Below, piece by piece: positions 1 to 8,305 of a stretch of 64,000 nt of DNA. The stretch covers positions 186,001 to 250,000 of the forward strand of contig PHBX01000009.1 of assembly GCA_002842045.1 (NCBI GenBank), in the 5' to 3' direction. The notes beneath the pieces were generated by a model. That model had not been told where the DNA came from and did no database searches. It was given only the letters and a program-made list of their open reading frames with translations. Source of the stretch: Chloroflexi bacterium HGW-Chloroflexi-3 (GTDB lineage: Bacteria > Chloroflexota > Anaerolineae > Anaerolineales > Anaerolineaceae). The position numbers and the translations under genes were made by a program. Numbering within the stretch: the stretch's first letter is position 1; each line of letters opens with the position of its first letter.

Positions 1-81
1 CGGGCGTCTCTGTTCAGGATATTGTGTCGTCACTGGTTTTTCCAGTGCTATTTTTAACGTGGTAAATAATCCTTTTAACAT
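1..81 (-). CDS. nuoI: NADH-quinone oxidoreductase subunit I, N-terminal part (cut by window edge)
   Basis: Only the first 27 codons are inside the window. They begin with an ATG at 81 and contain the typical NuoI start, with the segment KPVTTQYPEQRRP that precedes the two 4Fe-4S ferredoxin motifs in this family (the motifs themselves lie outside). The start sits 12 bp after the nuoH stop, and a GGAG Shine-Dalgarno overlaps the end of nuoH, so translation of the two genes is probably coupled. NuoI is the ferredoxin-like subunit of the peripheral arm of complex I and carries clusters N6a/N6b. The position directly after nuoH fits the canonical nuo order. Confidence 0.8.
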   Translation of the reverse strand, partial: MLKGLFTTLKIALEKPVTTQYPEQRRP

Positions 82-93
82 TGTCCTAATCTC

Positions 94-1101
94 CTAATTT
101 ACCAAGACCACAACCACAGCCGTGATAATCACATTGAGTAATGCCAGCGGGAACAAGATTTTCCATCCCAGCTGCATCAGACGGTCGTAGCGGATACGTG
201 GCCAGGTTGCACGTACCCAGATCAATACACCCAGATAAATAACGACTTTCGCCAATAAATAAATCGGACCTAACCAGGGAATCTGATCCACAAAAGGTCC
301 GTCAAAGCCACCAAAGAACAAGGTCGCACCAATGACAGAAATCGCGACCATTTTAATATATTCAGCCATGAAAAATAATGCGAACTTCATGCCAGAATAT
401 TCAGCATGGTAACCAGCTGTCAATTCCTGCTCTGCCTCAGGCATATCAAAAGGAGCACGATTGATTTCTGCAATACTGGCAAAGAAATAAATCAGGAATG
501 CTGCCGGTTGTAAAACAACATACCACAGGCTGCCCTGTTGGGCTCGCACAATATCCACCATACTCAATGAGCCAGCCAGCACCACCGGTCCCATAAAGGC
601 TAACCCCAATGCCAGTTCATAACTGATCATCTGTGCGGTCGCACGTAAGCCACCCAATAAAGCGTACTTGTTATTGGAAGACCAGCCTGCCAATGTGATG
701 CCATATACAGAAATAGAGGTGACTGCCATGATATAAACAACCGCCACATTGACATCTGATATGAACAAATTCACCTGCCGCCCGAAGATCACCATTGCTT
801 CACCCCAGGGGATCACCGCCAGGACAATCAGCGCTGGGATCACTGTGATAATCGGAGCCAGAACGAAAATGAACTTGTCGGCATTGGCCGGGATTAATTC
901 TTCTTTGAAAATCAACTTGAGACCATCAGCGGCTGGTTGCAGCAATCCAAATGGACCGGCACGGTTTGGTCCAATCCGCGATTGAATGCGCGCCAAGAAA
1001 CGGCGTTCGTATACCGTCACATACATAAATTCCACCGTTAAGAAGATAATCAAAATCAGGGATTTTATGATCCATTCCCAAATTAAGGCAGCATCTATCA
1101 T
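94..1101 (-). CDS. nuoH: NADH-quinone oxidoreductase subunit H
   Basis: This 335-residue multi-pass membrane protein matches NuoH, the subunit at the junction of peripheral and membrane arms that forms much of the quinone chamber. Conserved family segments are visible: ERRFLARIQSRIGPNRAGP near residues 32-50, and the stretch EINRAPFDMPEAEQELTAGY around residues 215-234, with the acidic residues typical of the quinone-site loop. About eight hydrophobic helices are evident. The gene lies 15 bp after nuoG and 12 bp before nuoI in the same operon. Length is normal for the family and no lesion is seen. Confidence 0.97.
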   Translation of the reverse strand: MIDAALIWEWIIKSLILIIFLTVEFMYVTVYERRFLARIQSRIGPNRAGPFGLLQPAADGLKLIFKEELIPANADKFIFVLAPIITVIPALIVLAVIPWGEAMVIFGRQVNLFISDVNVAVVYIMAVTSISVYGITLAGWSSNNKYALLGGLRATAQMISYELALGLAFMGPVVLAGSLSMVDIVRAQQGSLWYVVLQPAAFLIYFFASIAEINRAPFDMPEAEQELTAGYHAEYSGMKFALFFMAEYIKMVAISVIGATLFFGGFDGPFVDQIPWLGPIYLLAKVVIYLGVLIWVRATWPRIRYDRLMQLGWKILFPLALLNVIITAVVVVLVN

Positions 1102-1116
1102 GAATCAACCTCTGCT

Positions 1117-3612
1117 TTACGCTTCTGGTTCCCAAACCAGTCGCTGAATTTGAACAAATACCGGTGATGAAATCGGAAAGCCGTTACTGCGCGCAACCAG
1201 CGCCACATCCTGTGGACCTTCTGCATCCAATTTCACACCACTGACAACTTCATTCCCTGCCACTTTCACTTTGATAAGTTCTCCATCCTGTAACTGATAT
1301 TTTTCAGCCAGCACGGGATGCATCATTAGAACTTGAGGAGCAAAGCGTTTCGCAAGAATCTGGCTGGGTTGTAACAACTGTCCACGGTCATACAGTGCGG
1401 TGACCGGTACTACTTTTACACCAGTAGCAACTTCTTCCTGCGGTTCAACCAGGATCAATGTACCCAGCGACAATTCCTCACCGCGATCGGCATTACTGGA
1501 TATTTGAATACCAATGCCATATTCGTTCTCATAACCGGTACCAGCATAATAAGAATCAGCCCGGCTGATCAAAGGCCATTGCTCGGCTCGTTCTGCCAGA
1601 CGGCTGTAAGTAATTTCCTGGTATCCTTTAACTTTCTCTTTGATCTTGTTCATCACCAATACCGGCGATCGATCTTCGGTAGACAATCCCATCAAACGAC
1701 CTAATTGAGCTGCGATCTGATAATCCGGTTTAGGACCTTCGATATGAGGTAACACGATATCAAAGCGTTGCACCCTGCGTTCTCCAGAAGTATAAGTACC
1801 TTCGCGTTCGATCTGTGCTTGCACCGGGAAAACTACATCCGCCATTTTAGCAGTTTCGGTCATAAACATTTCGAAGACGACCACAAAATCCGTTTCTTCC
1901 AAAGCCTGTGCAAGGATGGGGTTATCGCCAGCCGGATCAGCTGCGGCAATCATCGCCACATCCGCTTCCCGTAGCGTACCTTTGAGGTTGCGATCGGGGT
2001 GGAAACCCATATCCCAGGCACCCTGCGTATTGGGTTTGTCCCAAACTGCCAGTAAACCATTGTTGGGTTTTCCATAATAACCACGTTCCACCAGCAATTT
2101 TGCACAGGCTTTCACCAGTTGCTCACTGCCCGTTAATCCTAATCCATCACTGCCATAAATCACCAGACCATTCTCTGCTTCAGAAAATGCTTTGGCAGCC
2201 TGGGCAAATTCATCTTTTCCCTTGCCATCCAGGAAAGCATTGATGGCAGATGCTTCCTGACCATACTCATAACGCAGCACGTGATTTGCATATTTATCCA
2301 GACGTGTGGAGCGGGCATTGGCAACAATCAGGGTCGCGCCCCTTTGAGCTGCCTGTTTCACTCTTAACCACCACAGAGGTGCTTCTTCATGTAAATCACT
2401 GGCAACCACCAGAATGACAGTGCCTTTGCCCATATCTGAGAAATTCGAACCTTTCCCCAGACCGATCTGGGCTGTCAAGTCACCACCAGCCATCTGGCTG
2501 TATAAAACTGCTTTGCCATTCTGTGATTGATTCAATTGCTGGAAATTGAACAGATCTTCATTGGTCAGACGCCCGCCTGCCAGTGTTACTAAACGAACCT
2601 GTTCTGCTCTTAATTTATCTTCAACCCGCTGATAGGCTTCTTCCCAGCTGACCGGTACCAGTTTGTCATCTTTGCGCATCAATGGTTGCGTTAATCGTTC
2701 AGAAGAATCGACGTAATGATATCCCAGGCGACCTTTGTCACACAGCCACAGTTCATTCACAAATTCGTTCTGGCGTGGCATGGCGCGCTTGATCACCGTC
2801 TTTCCACCACTCTTTGCTTCCCGGCGAATATTATAGACCAGGTTACATCCAACAGCACAGTGTGCACAAATAGACGGGTCTCTTTCCATTTCCCAGGGTC
2901 TGGCAGCAAAGTGAAAATCTACCGTTGTCAAGGCACCCACCGGGCAAATATCGGTGGTATTTCCGGAGAAGATTGAGTCAAATCCCGGCTCTGAATAGGT
3001 GCGAATCTCCAGGGAGCGACCACGTTGATAGAAATGTAACACCGGGTCGTCCGCTACTTCATGCTGGAAGCGCACGCATAAGCCGCATTGAATGCAGCGT
3101 TCTCGATCCAGCAAGATCATTTCACCTAAAGGAACATGTTTTGCAAAATGTTTCTTATCCTCATAAATGAAGCGGCTTTTACCTGGACCATGCAACATGG
3201 TCAGATCCTGTAAGGCACATTCACCACCTTTATCGCAGATCGGGCAATCTAAAGGATGCGAGGTGAGTATAAATTCTAGGATGGATTTACGACCTTCATT
3301 TACTTTTACCGTGGTGGTATGCACTTCCATGCCTTCCACAACCGGTGTGGTACATCCCGTTTCCAGCTTGGGAACAAAAGAGATCTTGGGGGTGCCATCT
3401 TCATTTTTAATCAATTCACCGGTTGCGCGGTCGCGTTGTGGGTAGCCAACTTCCACCAGACACATCCGGCACATGCCAACCGGTTCCATTTTGGGGTGAT
3501 AGCAGAAAACCGGGATGTTAATGCCTGCTTTTCTGGCAGCGTCCACAATTAATGTCCCGGCAGGTACCGTGACGATTTGTTGATCTATTTTCAGTGTTAC
3601 CAAATCAGCCAT
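1117..3612 (-). CDS. nuoG: NADH-quinone oxidoreductase subunit G
   Basis: This 831-residue protein is the large iron-sulfur subunit of complex I. The N-terminus holds a 2Fe-2S ferredoxin domain (Cys residues in VFCYHPKMEPVGMCRMC, about 35-52), then a His/Cys cluster site and CPICDKGGEC (about 122-131). Two 4Fe-4S motifs follow, CIQCGLC and DICPVGAL (about 172-230). A molybdopterin-oxidoreductase-like fold follows, including a possible extra 4Fe-4S site at CAHCAVGC (about 248-255). The C-terminal part resembles a molydopterin dinucleotide-binding domain, although NuoG does not act as a molybdoenzyme. The gene lies 4 bp after nuoF. Its role is electron transfer from FMN to the ubiquinone or menaquinone site. 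Confidence 0.96.
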   Translation of the reverse strand: MADLVTLKIDQQIVTVPAGTLIVDAARKAGINIPVFCYHPKMEPVGMCRMCLVEVGYPQRDRATGELIKNEDGTPKISFVPKLETGCTTPVVEGMEVHTTTVKVNEGRKSILEFILTSHPLDCPICDKGGECALQDLTMLHGPGKSRFIYEDKKHFAKHVPLGEMILLDRERCIQCGLCVRFQHEVADDPVLHFYQRGRSLEIRTYSEPGFDSIFSGNTTDICPVGALTTVDFHFAARPWEMERDPSICAHCAVGCNLVYNIRREAKSGGKTVIKRAMPRQNEFVNELWLCDKGRLGYHYVDSSERLTQPLMRKDDKLVPVSWEEAYQRVEDKLRAEQVRLVTLAGGRLTNEDLFNFQQLNQSQNGKAVLYSQMAGGDLTAQIGLGKGSNFSDMGKGTVILVVASDLHEEAPLWWLRVKQAAQRGATLIVANARSTRLDKYANHVLRYEYGQEASAINAFLDGKGKDEFAQAAKAFSEAENGLVIYGSDGLGLTGSEQLVKACAKLLVERGYYGKPNNGLLAVWDKPNTQGAWDMGFHPDRNLKGTLREADVAMIAAADPAGDNPILAQALEETDFVVVFEMFMTETAKMADVVFPVQAQIEREGTYTSGERRVQRFDIVLPHIEGPKPDYQIAAQLGRLMGLSTEDRSPVLVMNKIKEKVKGYQEITYSRLAERAEQWPLISRADSYYAGTGYENEYGIGIQISSNADRGEELSLGTLILVEPQEEVATGVKVVPVTALYDRGQLLQPSQILAKRFAPQVLMMHPVLAEKYQLQDGELIKVKVAGNEVVSGVKLDAEGPQDVALVARSNGFPISSPVFVQIQRLVWEPEA

Positions 3613-3616
3613 ATGA

Positions 3617-4870
3617 TTAACTCCTCACATGCGTTTCAAAATCTGCGCGAAAACGATCAACCGCCGTTACCACAGCCATGGTTGAAAACTCACCCAACGC
3701 ACACAGGCACTTGCCTTGCATTTGTAAAGCGACACTGCGTAATAAATCAATATCCTCACTACTGGATTCATTCGCCATCATATGTTTGGTCAGGCTATCC
3801 ATCCAGAATGTCCCTTCACGGCAGGGTGTACACTTACCGCACGATTCATGTTTAAAGAAATTTACGGTCTTACTCACCAGCCAGGCTATATCCACTGTTT
3901 CATCCAGGACAATAACCGAAGCTGAACCCAATGGGGCTTTGATACGTTCCATACAGGTCTCATATGCCAGAGGGGTTTGAAGACAAAAATCATCAGCGAC
4001 GACAACATCTGAGGAAGCGCCTGCTGACATCACGGCTTTAACCTTATTGTCATTTACAATCCCGCCTCCATGCTCAAAGATCAATTCCTGATAGGTGACG
4101 CCTAATGGCAATTCATAATTTCCAGGCTTTTTAACACAGCCGGACAGCGAGAAAATCTTTACACCCGGGCTTTGTTCGGTGCCAAGACTCCGGTACCAAT
4201 CTGCTCCTTTTTGGAGGATCATGGGTACATTGGTCAACGTCTCAACATTGTTGATCAATGTCGGTTTGCCATATAAGCCAACAGCTGCCGGGAAGGGTGG
4301 TCGCAAACGTGGTTGTCCCATCTTGCCTTCCAGCGATTCCAATAAAGCGGTTTCTTCACCGCAGATATAGGCGCCAGCTCCCAGATGAGTATTGATTTTC
4401 AAAGAATAATCCGTTCCCAGGATCTTCTCACCCAGGAATCCAGCGGCTTCCAGGTCTTTAATTTTTTCATCCAGGAATGCTGCTAATTGCCAGAACTCTC
4501 CACGGAGGTAGACATACGCCTGGTTCGCCTGCACAGCATAACTGGCAATCATCAAACCTTCCAAAAACTGGAATGGATTTCTTTCCATGATCTCACGATC
4601 TTTAAATGTGCCTGGTTCCGACTCATCTGCATTGGCGACCACATAATGTGGCCAGGAGTTATTGGGTAAAAATCCCCATTTGATACCGGTTGGAAAACCT
4701 GCACCACCACGGCCGCGTAATCTAGAATTCTTGACCTCCAGGGTTACATCTGCTGGTTGCATATCCTTCAGAGCTTTTTCAAATGCCACAAAACCATCAT
4801 TGGCTTTGTAGACTTTCAGATCATCAATCCCTGGAACATCTCGGTGGCGTAAGAGAATATATTTTTCCAT
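3617..4870 (-). CDS. nuoF: NADH-quinone oxidoreductase subunit F (NADH/FMN-binding)
   Basis: NuoF oxidises NADH through FMN and passes electrons to cluster N3. Conserved sites are clear: GRGGAGFPTGIKWG (NADH/FMN glycine-rich loop), ANADESEPGTFKDR, GAGAYICGEETALLESLEG, and the 4Fe-4S motif ESCGKCTPCREG near the C-terminus. The open frame runs upstream to 4972, but I chose the ATG at 4870, giving 417 residues. This begins right after the nuoE stop (4872) and matches the usual length, whereas the extension overlaps nuoE and has no family resemblance. nuoE and nuoF are separated by a single base, suggesting tight coupling. Confidence 0.96.
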   Translation of the reverse strand: MEKYILLRHRDVPGIDDLKVYKANDGFVAFEKALKDMQPADVTLEVKNSRLRGRGGAGFPTGIKWGFLPNNSWPHYVVANADESEPGTFKDREIMERNPFQFLEGLMIASYAVQANQAYVYLRGEFWQLAAFLDEKIKDLEAAGFLGEKILGTDYSLKINTHLGAGAYICGEETALLESLEGKMGQPRLRPPFPAAVGLYGKPTLINNVETLTNVPMILQKGADWYRSLGTEQSPGVKIFSLSGCVKKPGNYELPLGVTYQELIFEHGGGIVNDNKVKAVMSAGASSDVVVADDFCLQTPLAYETCMERIKAPLGSASVIVLDETVDIAWLVSKTVNFFKHESCGKCTPCREGTFWMDSLTKHMMANESSSEDIDLLRSVALQMQGKCLCALGEFSTMAVVTAVDRFRADFETHVRS

Positions 4871-4871
4871 C

Positions 4872-5387
4872 CTATGCCTCCTGCTCTGCTGTAACCTTGC
4901 GGCGAATTTCTTCCACAATTTGCATGGTGATTTCCACGTTCTGATCTTCGTAGTATTTGATCTCGCCATCACCCTGCAACTGGAACATGGGTGCTCGGTG
5001 ACAGGCTGCCAGACATTTCACAGCTTCAATAGTAAACAAACCATCTGCTGTGGTCTCGCCCTCTCTTACACCCAATTTTTCACAAATCTGCTCCAGGTAG
5101 CTTTCAGAACCGCGTAACGCACAGGGTAAATCCGTACAGATCTGAATGCGATAACGACCGGCCGGTTCTGCATGGAACAATGTATAAAAACCCATAATCG
5201 AAGCGACATCCGTCTCTGATATACCTGTGATCTCTGCAATATCCGACAACGCTTCCGTGGGAACATAACCAGTTTCGCGTTGCGCCAGGAATAGTAAAGG
5301 CATCACAGCAGAACGTTTTCCCTCTGCTGGATAACGCGCCAATATTCCCTGGATTTCTTTTTCATATTTGTTGTATAGTTTGTTCAC
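4872..5387 (-). CDS. nuoE: NADH-quinone oxidoreductase subunit E
   Basis: This 171-residue thioredoxin-fold subunit of complex I carries the 2Fe-2S cluster N1a. The four expected cysteines are present as CTDLPC (about residues 84-89) and CLAAC (about 125-129). The N-terminal helical region with RYPAEGKRSAVMPLLFLAQ is typical of the family. Its start overlaps the nuoD stop by four bases (ATGA type). NuoE, NuoF and NuoG together form the NADH dehydrogenase module, here encoded contiguously. No abnormality is seen. Confidence 0.96.
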   Translation of the reverse strand: MNKLYNKYEKEIQGILARYPAEGKRSAVMPLLFLAQRETGYVPTEALSDIAEITGISETDVASIMGFYTLFHAEPAGRYRIQICTDLPCALRGSESYLEQICEKLGVREGETTADGLFTIEAVKCLAACHRAPMFQLQGDGEIKYYEDQNVEITMQIVEEIRRKVTAEQEA

Positions 5388-6613
5388 CGATCCGCATCTC
5401 CCAGAACAATATCGATTGATCCAACAATACCAATCAGGTCTGCTATGTAATGCTTTCTACTCATAACCGGTACTGCCTGTAAATTTACAAAGGTTGGCGT
5501 TACCAGGTGCACCCGGTACGGCCTGGCGGTTCCATCGCTCTCCATATAAACACCTAGCTCGCCACGTGGGGATTCAGTAGCAACGTATACATGACCGGCA
5601 GGAGGTGTGAAGCCCTCAGTCCACAATTTGAAATGGTGGATCAATGCTTCCATACTCACACCAATTTCCGAGCGTGGTGGTGGCACATATTTACGATTGT
5701 TGCTTCGTACTGGGCCATAAGGCAGCTTGTTCAAAGCTTGCTCAATGATTCGTAATGATTGGGTCATTTCCTCCACGCGCACTCGGTACCGGGCATAAAC
5801 ATCACCTTCCGGATGGGTTGGGATGTCGAAATCATACAGATCATAGCCCGAGTAAGGTTGCTTTTTACGTAGATCATGCGCTACGCCAGATCCGCGAATC
5901 ACAGGACCGGATAACCCATACTGGAAACAATCTTCTTTCGTTAAAATCCCAATTCCTTTCGTACGATCAAGGAATATTTCATTTTTTTCCAGCAGATCAT
6001 CATATTCTTTGATGCGCCTGGGCATAGCTTTCAAGAAATCACGTACAGTGGCTTCAAACTCCACCGGTACATCCCGCCACAGTCCTCCCGGGCGGATGAA
6101 GGTTGTCATCATACGCTGGCCTGAAACCAGTTCGAAGATGTTCAGTACCAATTCACGTTCGCGGAAGCAATATAAAAACATTGACATCGCGCCTAAATCC
6201 AGGGCAGATGTGCCTAACCATAATAAATGTGAGGAAATGCGCTGCAATTCAGCCAGAATCACACGAATTGCCTGTGCCCGTGGGGGAACGTCCAGTTCGG
6301 TCAGTTTTTCCACCGCCAGACAATATGTCAAATTGTTTCCCATCGGGTTGAGATAATCCAGCCGATCCGTCATTACCTCAGCTTGCTGGTAATTCTTCGA
6401 TTCCGCCGTCTTTTCAACACCTGTATGCAGGAAGCCAATGTCCGGAATGACATTCACCACCACTTCGCCATCAAGTTCCAACAACAGACGTAAAACACCA
6501 TGCGTGCTGGGGTGCTGAGGTCCCATGTTGAGTAACATGGTTTCACCAGACATGGCACGGTCTGAAACCAGATGTCTTAACTCATCTACCGATACTTCTC
6601 GAATATCTGTCAT
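5384..6613 (-). CDS. nuoD: NADH-quinone oxidoreductase subunit D
   Basis: This 409-residue protein is the 49-kDa-type subunit that forms the quinone-reducing site together with NuoB. The family signature LNMGPQHPSTHGVLRLLLELDGE starts near residue 28. The sequence later shows a NiFe-hydrogenase-like fold, with GSGVAHDLRKKQPYSGYD around residue 237. NuoD is a separate gene here and is not fused to NuoC. The start is 45 bp after the nuoC stop, the widest gap within the operon, and its stop overlaps the nuoE start. Length and motifs are normal. Confidence 0.96.
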   Translation of the reverse strand: MTDIREVSVDELRHLVSDRAMSGETMLLNMGPQHPSTHGVLRLLLELDGEVVVNVIPDIGFLHTGVEKTAESKNYQQAEVMTDRLDYLNPMGNNLTYCLAVEKLTELDVPPRAQAIRVILAELQRISSHLLWLGTSALDLGAMSMFLYCFRERELVLNIFELVSGQRMMTTFIRPGGLWRDVPVEFEATVRDFLKAMPRRIKEYDDLLEKNEIFLDRTKGIGILTKEDCFQYGLSGPVIRGSGVAHDLRKKQPYSGYDLYDFDIPTHPEGDVYARYRVRVEEMTQSLRIIEQALNKLPYGPVRSNNRKYVPPPRSEIGVSMEALIHHFKLWTEGFTPPAGHVYVATESPRGELGVYMESDGTARPYRVHLVTPTFVNLQAVPVMSRKHYIADLIGIVGSIDIVLGDADR

Positions 6614-6658
6614 TTATTTCTCCCTCAGCCCATTAATCTTTTGGATGGGGTTTATTGA

Positions 6659-7099
6659 TCATGATTTCATCAAAATTGAAGCTTGACCTACCCAATCCTC
6701 AGGCATCACCATTCTGCGCAAATCCGGATGTCCGGTGAAATGAATTCCAAACAGATCATATACTTCACGTTCTTTCCAATTCGCGCTGGCGTAGATCCCC
6801 TGCACAGTGTCCAGCTTTGGATGATTCCCATCAATACGTGTACGCACCTGTAAACGCACATTGTGCTGCATTGAATATAACTGGTAAATTACATGAAAGC
6901 GTGGGGTTTCCTGCGGGTAATAATCCACAGCAGTGACGTCCATACAGATATTAAAGTCATGTTGATCTCGTAGTTCCAGCATGAAGGTTTGAATTTTTTC
7001 GGGATCAACAAATACGGTGTACTCACCTCGAAATTCTTCCACTTCAACATGGTTACGAGCTTGAATCCTGGTAATCGTATTTTGAAGATGTTCGCTCAT
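6659..7099 (-). CDS. nuoC: NADH-quinone oxidoreductase subunit C
   Basis: This is the 30-kDa-type peripheral subunit of complex I. The conserved pattern ANWKEREVYDLFGIHFTGHPDLRR near residues 105-130 is diagnostic. I chose the ATG at 7099 (146 residues), one base after the nuoB stop, rather than the longer frame that begins inside nuoB with a lysine/arginine-rich extension. At 146 residues it is on the short side and ends soon after the RRMVMPEDW segment, so it lacks the longer C-terminal tail found in some bacteria. It has no cofactor and supports assembly of the NuoB-NuoD core. Confidence 0.93.
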   Translation of the reverse strand: MSEHLQNTITRIQARNHVEVEEFRGEYTVFVDPEKIQTFMLELRDQHDFNICMDVTAVDYYPQETPRFHVIYQLYSMQHNVRLQVRTRIDGNHPKLDTVQGIYASANWKEREVYDLFGIHFTGHPDLRRMVMPEDWVGQASILMKS

Positions 7100-7100
7100 A

Positions 7101-7583
7101 TTACGCCCAATCCTTGATCTTTTCTTTTCTAACCTTTTCATGCAAGGTCAAAACACCGTGAATCAGAGCTTCTGGACGTGGTGGACAGCCAGCTACATAT
7201 ACATCCACTGGAACAATCTCATCAACACCCTGTAAAATGGCATAATTATTAAAAATTCCACCACAAGAAGCGCAATCACCCATTGCAATCACCCATTTCG
7301 GGGCAGGCATCTGGTCATACAGTTTTCGGACGACAGGCGCCATCTTGCGCGAGACACGCCCGGCAACAATCATCAAATCAGATTGGCGTGGACTGGCTCG
7401 CATCAATTCCATTCCAAAACGACTCATATCATAATCAGCAGCCTGAGCAGACATCATCTCAATGGCACAGCAGGCTAAACCGAACAACATCGGCCACATC
7501 GCATTGGTTCGTGACCAATTGACAGCTTTTTCCAGGGAAGTGGTAACAATCCCCATATTTCCAGCTTTTTGTTCTAATCCCAT
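7101..7583 (-). CDS. nuoB: NADH-quinone oxidoreductase subunit B
   Basis: NuoB carries the terminal 4Fe-4S cluster N2, which reduces quinone. The tandem-cysteine motif ACCAIEMM (about residues 41-48) and the later GDCASCGG and [10 protein letters not shown] motifs supply the four ligands. I used the ATG at 7583 (160 residues, beginning MGLEQKAGN). It overlaps the end of nuoA by 10 bases and is supported by homology in the first helix. The longer open frame up to 7694 reads through nuoA in another frame and is spurious. Confidence 0.96.
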   Translation of the reverse strand: MGLEQKAGNMGIVTTSLEKAVNWSRTNAMWPMLFGLACCAIEMMSAQAADYDMSRFGMELMRASPRQSDLMIVAGRVSRKMAPVVRKLYDQMPAPKWVIAMGDCASCGGIFNNYAILQGVDEIVPVDVYVAGCPPRPEALIHGVLTLHEKVRKEKIKDWA

Positions 7584-7930
7584 TCGAGTGCACCTTTCTT
7601 CCATGCATATAAATGCGCTACCTCTAAAATCAGCACAAAAATGATCATAAACACCAATCCTGGCACACCTATCTGGCGAATAACGACGGCCCAAGGCACC
7701 AGGAAGACAACTTCAATATCAAACAATATAAACAACACCGCAATCAGGTAATAGCGCACCGAGATACGCCTTTTAGCAGGCCCATATGGCACCATACCCG
7801 ATTCATAGGGTGAATTCTTCCTTTGTCCAGGTCGCTTGGGACCAAATGTATTTCCCAAAACAACAACAAAGACACCAATAAATACAGCCAGTAGCAGGAT
7901 AATCAGCAAGGGGAGAAATTCCATCAACAT
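7574..7930 (-). CDS. nuoA: NADH-quinone oxidoreductase subunit A
   Basis: This roughly 118-residue protein with three transmembrane helices is the first gene of the nuo operon. The family segment [25 protein letters not shown], with the conserved acidic residues of the second helix in [12 protein letters not shown], is present. I chose the ATG at 7930 because an AAGGA Shine-Dalgarno lies at the right distance. A TTG at 7936 is in frame, and another ATG at 7924 is possible. The promoter at 7971-7999 lies about 40 bp upstream, giving a leader of roughly 30 nt. Confidence 0.94.
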   Translation of the reverse strand: MLMEFLPLLIILLLAVFIGVFVVVLGNTFGPKRPGQRKNSPYESGMVPYGPAKRRISVRYYLIAVLFILFDIEVVFLVPWAVVIRQIGVPGLVFMIIFVLILEVAHLYAWKKGALEWD

Positions 7931-7970
7931 AGGCAATCCTTACCAAAAAAGTCTAATTTTCGACCGCTCC

Positions 7971-7999
7971 AGTATAACACACGAACAGCCTGGTGGCAA
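7971..7999 (-). promoter_or_regulatory. Sigma70-type promoter of the nuo operon
   Basis: On the minus strand the sequence reads TTGCCA, a 17-nt spacer, then TATACT; each box matches five of six consensus bases. Predicted transcription begins near 7964, about 34 nt before the nuoA start. It is the best promoter match in the gap between nuoA and the next gene. Confidence 0.65.
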
Positions 8000-8305
8000 T
8001 TTTCACAAACCCAATACAAAAATTTTTCACGTTCGAACGTCATTGAATGCTCAAGAAAAGGGTTTGTCGATCTATTTTTATACCCACGCAGAAAATAAAA
8101 GGTCAATAACCAATTTTTTTCTGTGAAAATCATAATCTAATTCATGCATTAGCGTTTATGATCTTCCAGATTGTCATCAAGTTTACATTAAAGTTGGCTG
8201 ATTTTCAAGCAAAAAATGCGAGGAAATTGTCGGATTTGATCTGTTTTATCATGAGAATCATTGACAGTTGACAGGCTTTAATTGTGAAATTTTACAGAAA
8301 GTGAT
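8000..8305. other. Intergenic stretch, nothing recognised
   Basis: About 300 AT-rich bases lie between the nuo promoter and the end of the membrane-protein gene. Short open frames here have no Shine-Dalgarno and no recognisable protein features. I see no convincing terminator for the gene ending at 8306 and no RNA gene. Confidence 0.5.

Noticed and set aside
749..985. Plus-strand frames of 60-100 codons inside nuo, dnaG, glyQS and other genes
   Set aside because: They are shadows of minus-strand genes with strong homology and show no ribosome sites or family features.
7101..7694. 197-residue NuoB with an N-terminal extension
   Set aside because: The extension lies over nuoA in another frame and has no family resemblance; the ATG at 7583 gives the usual length.
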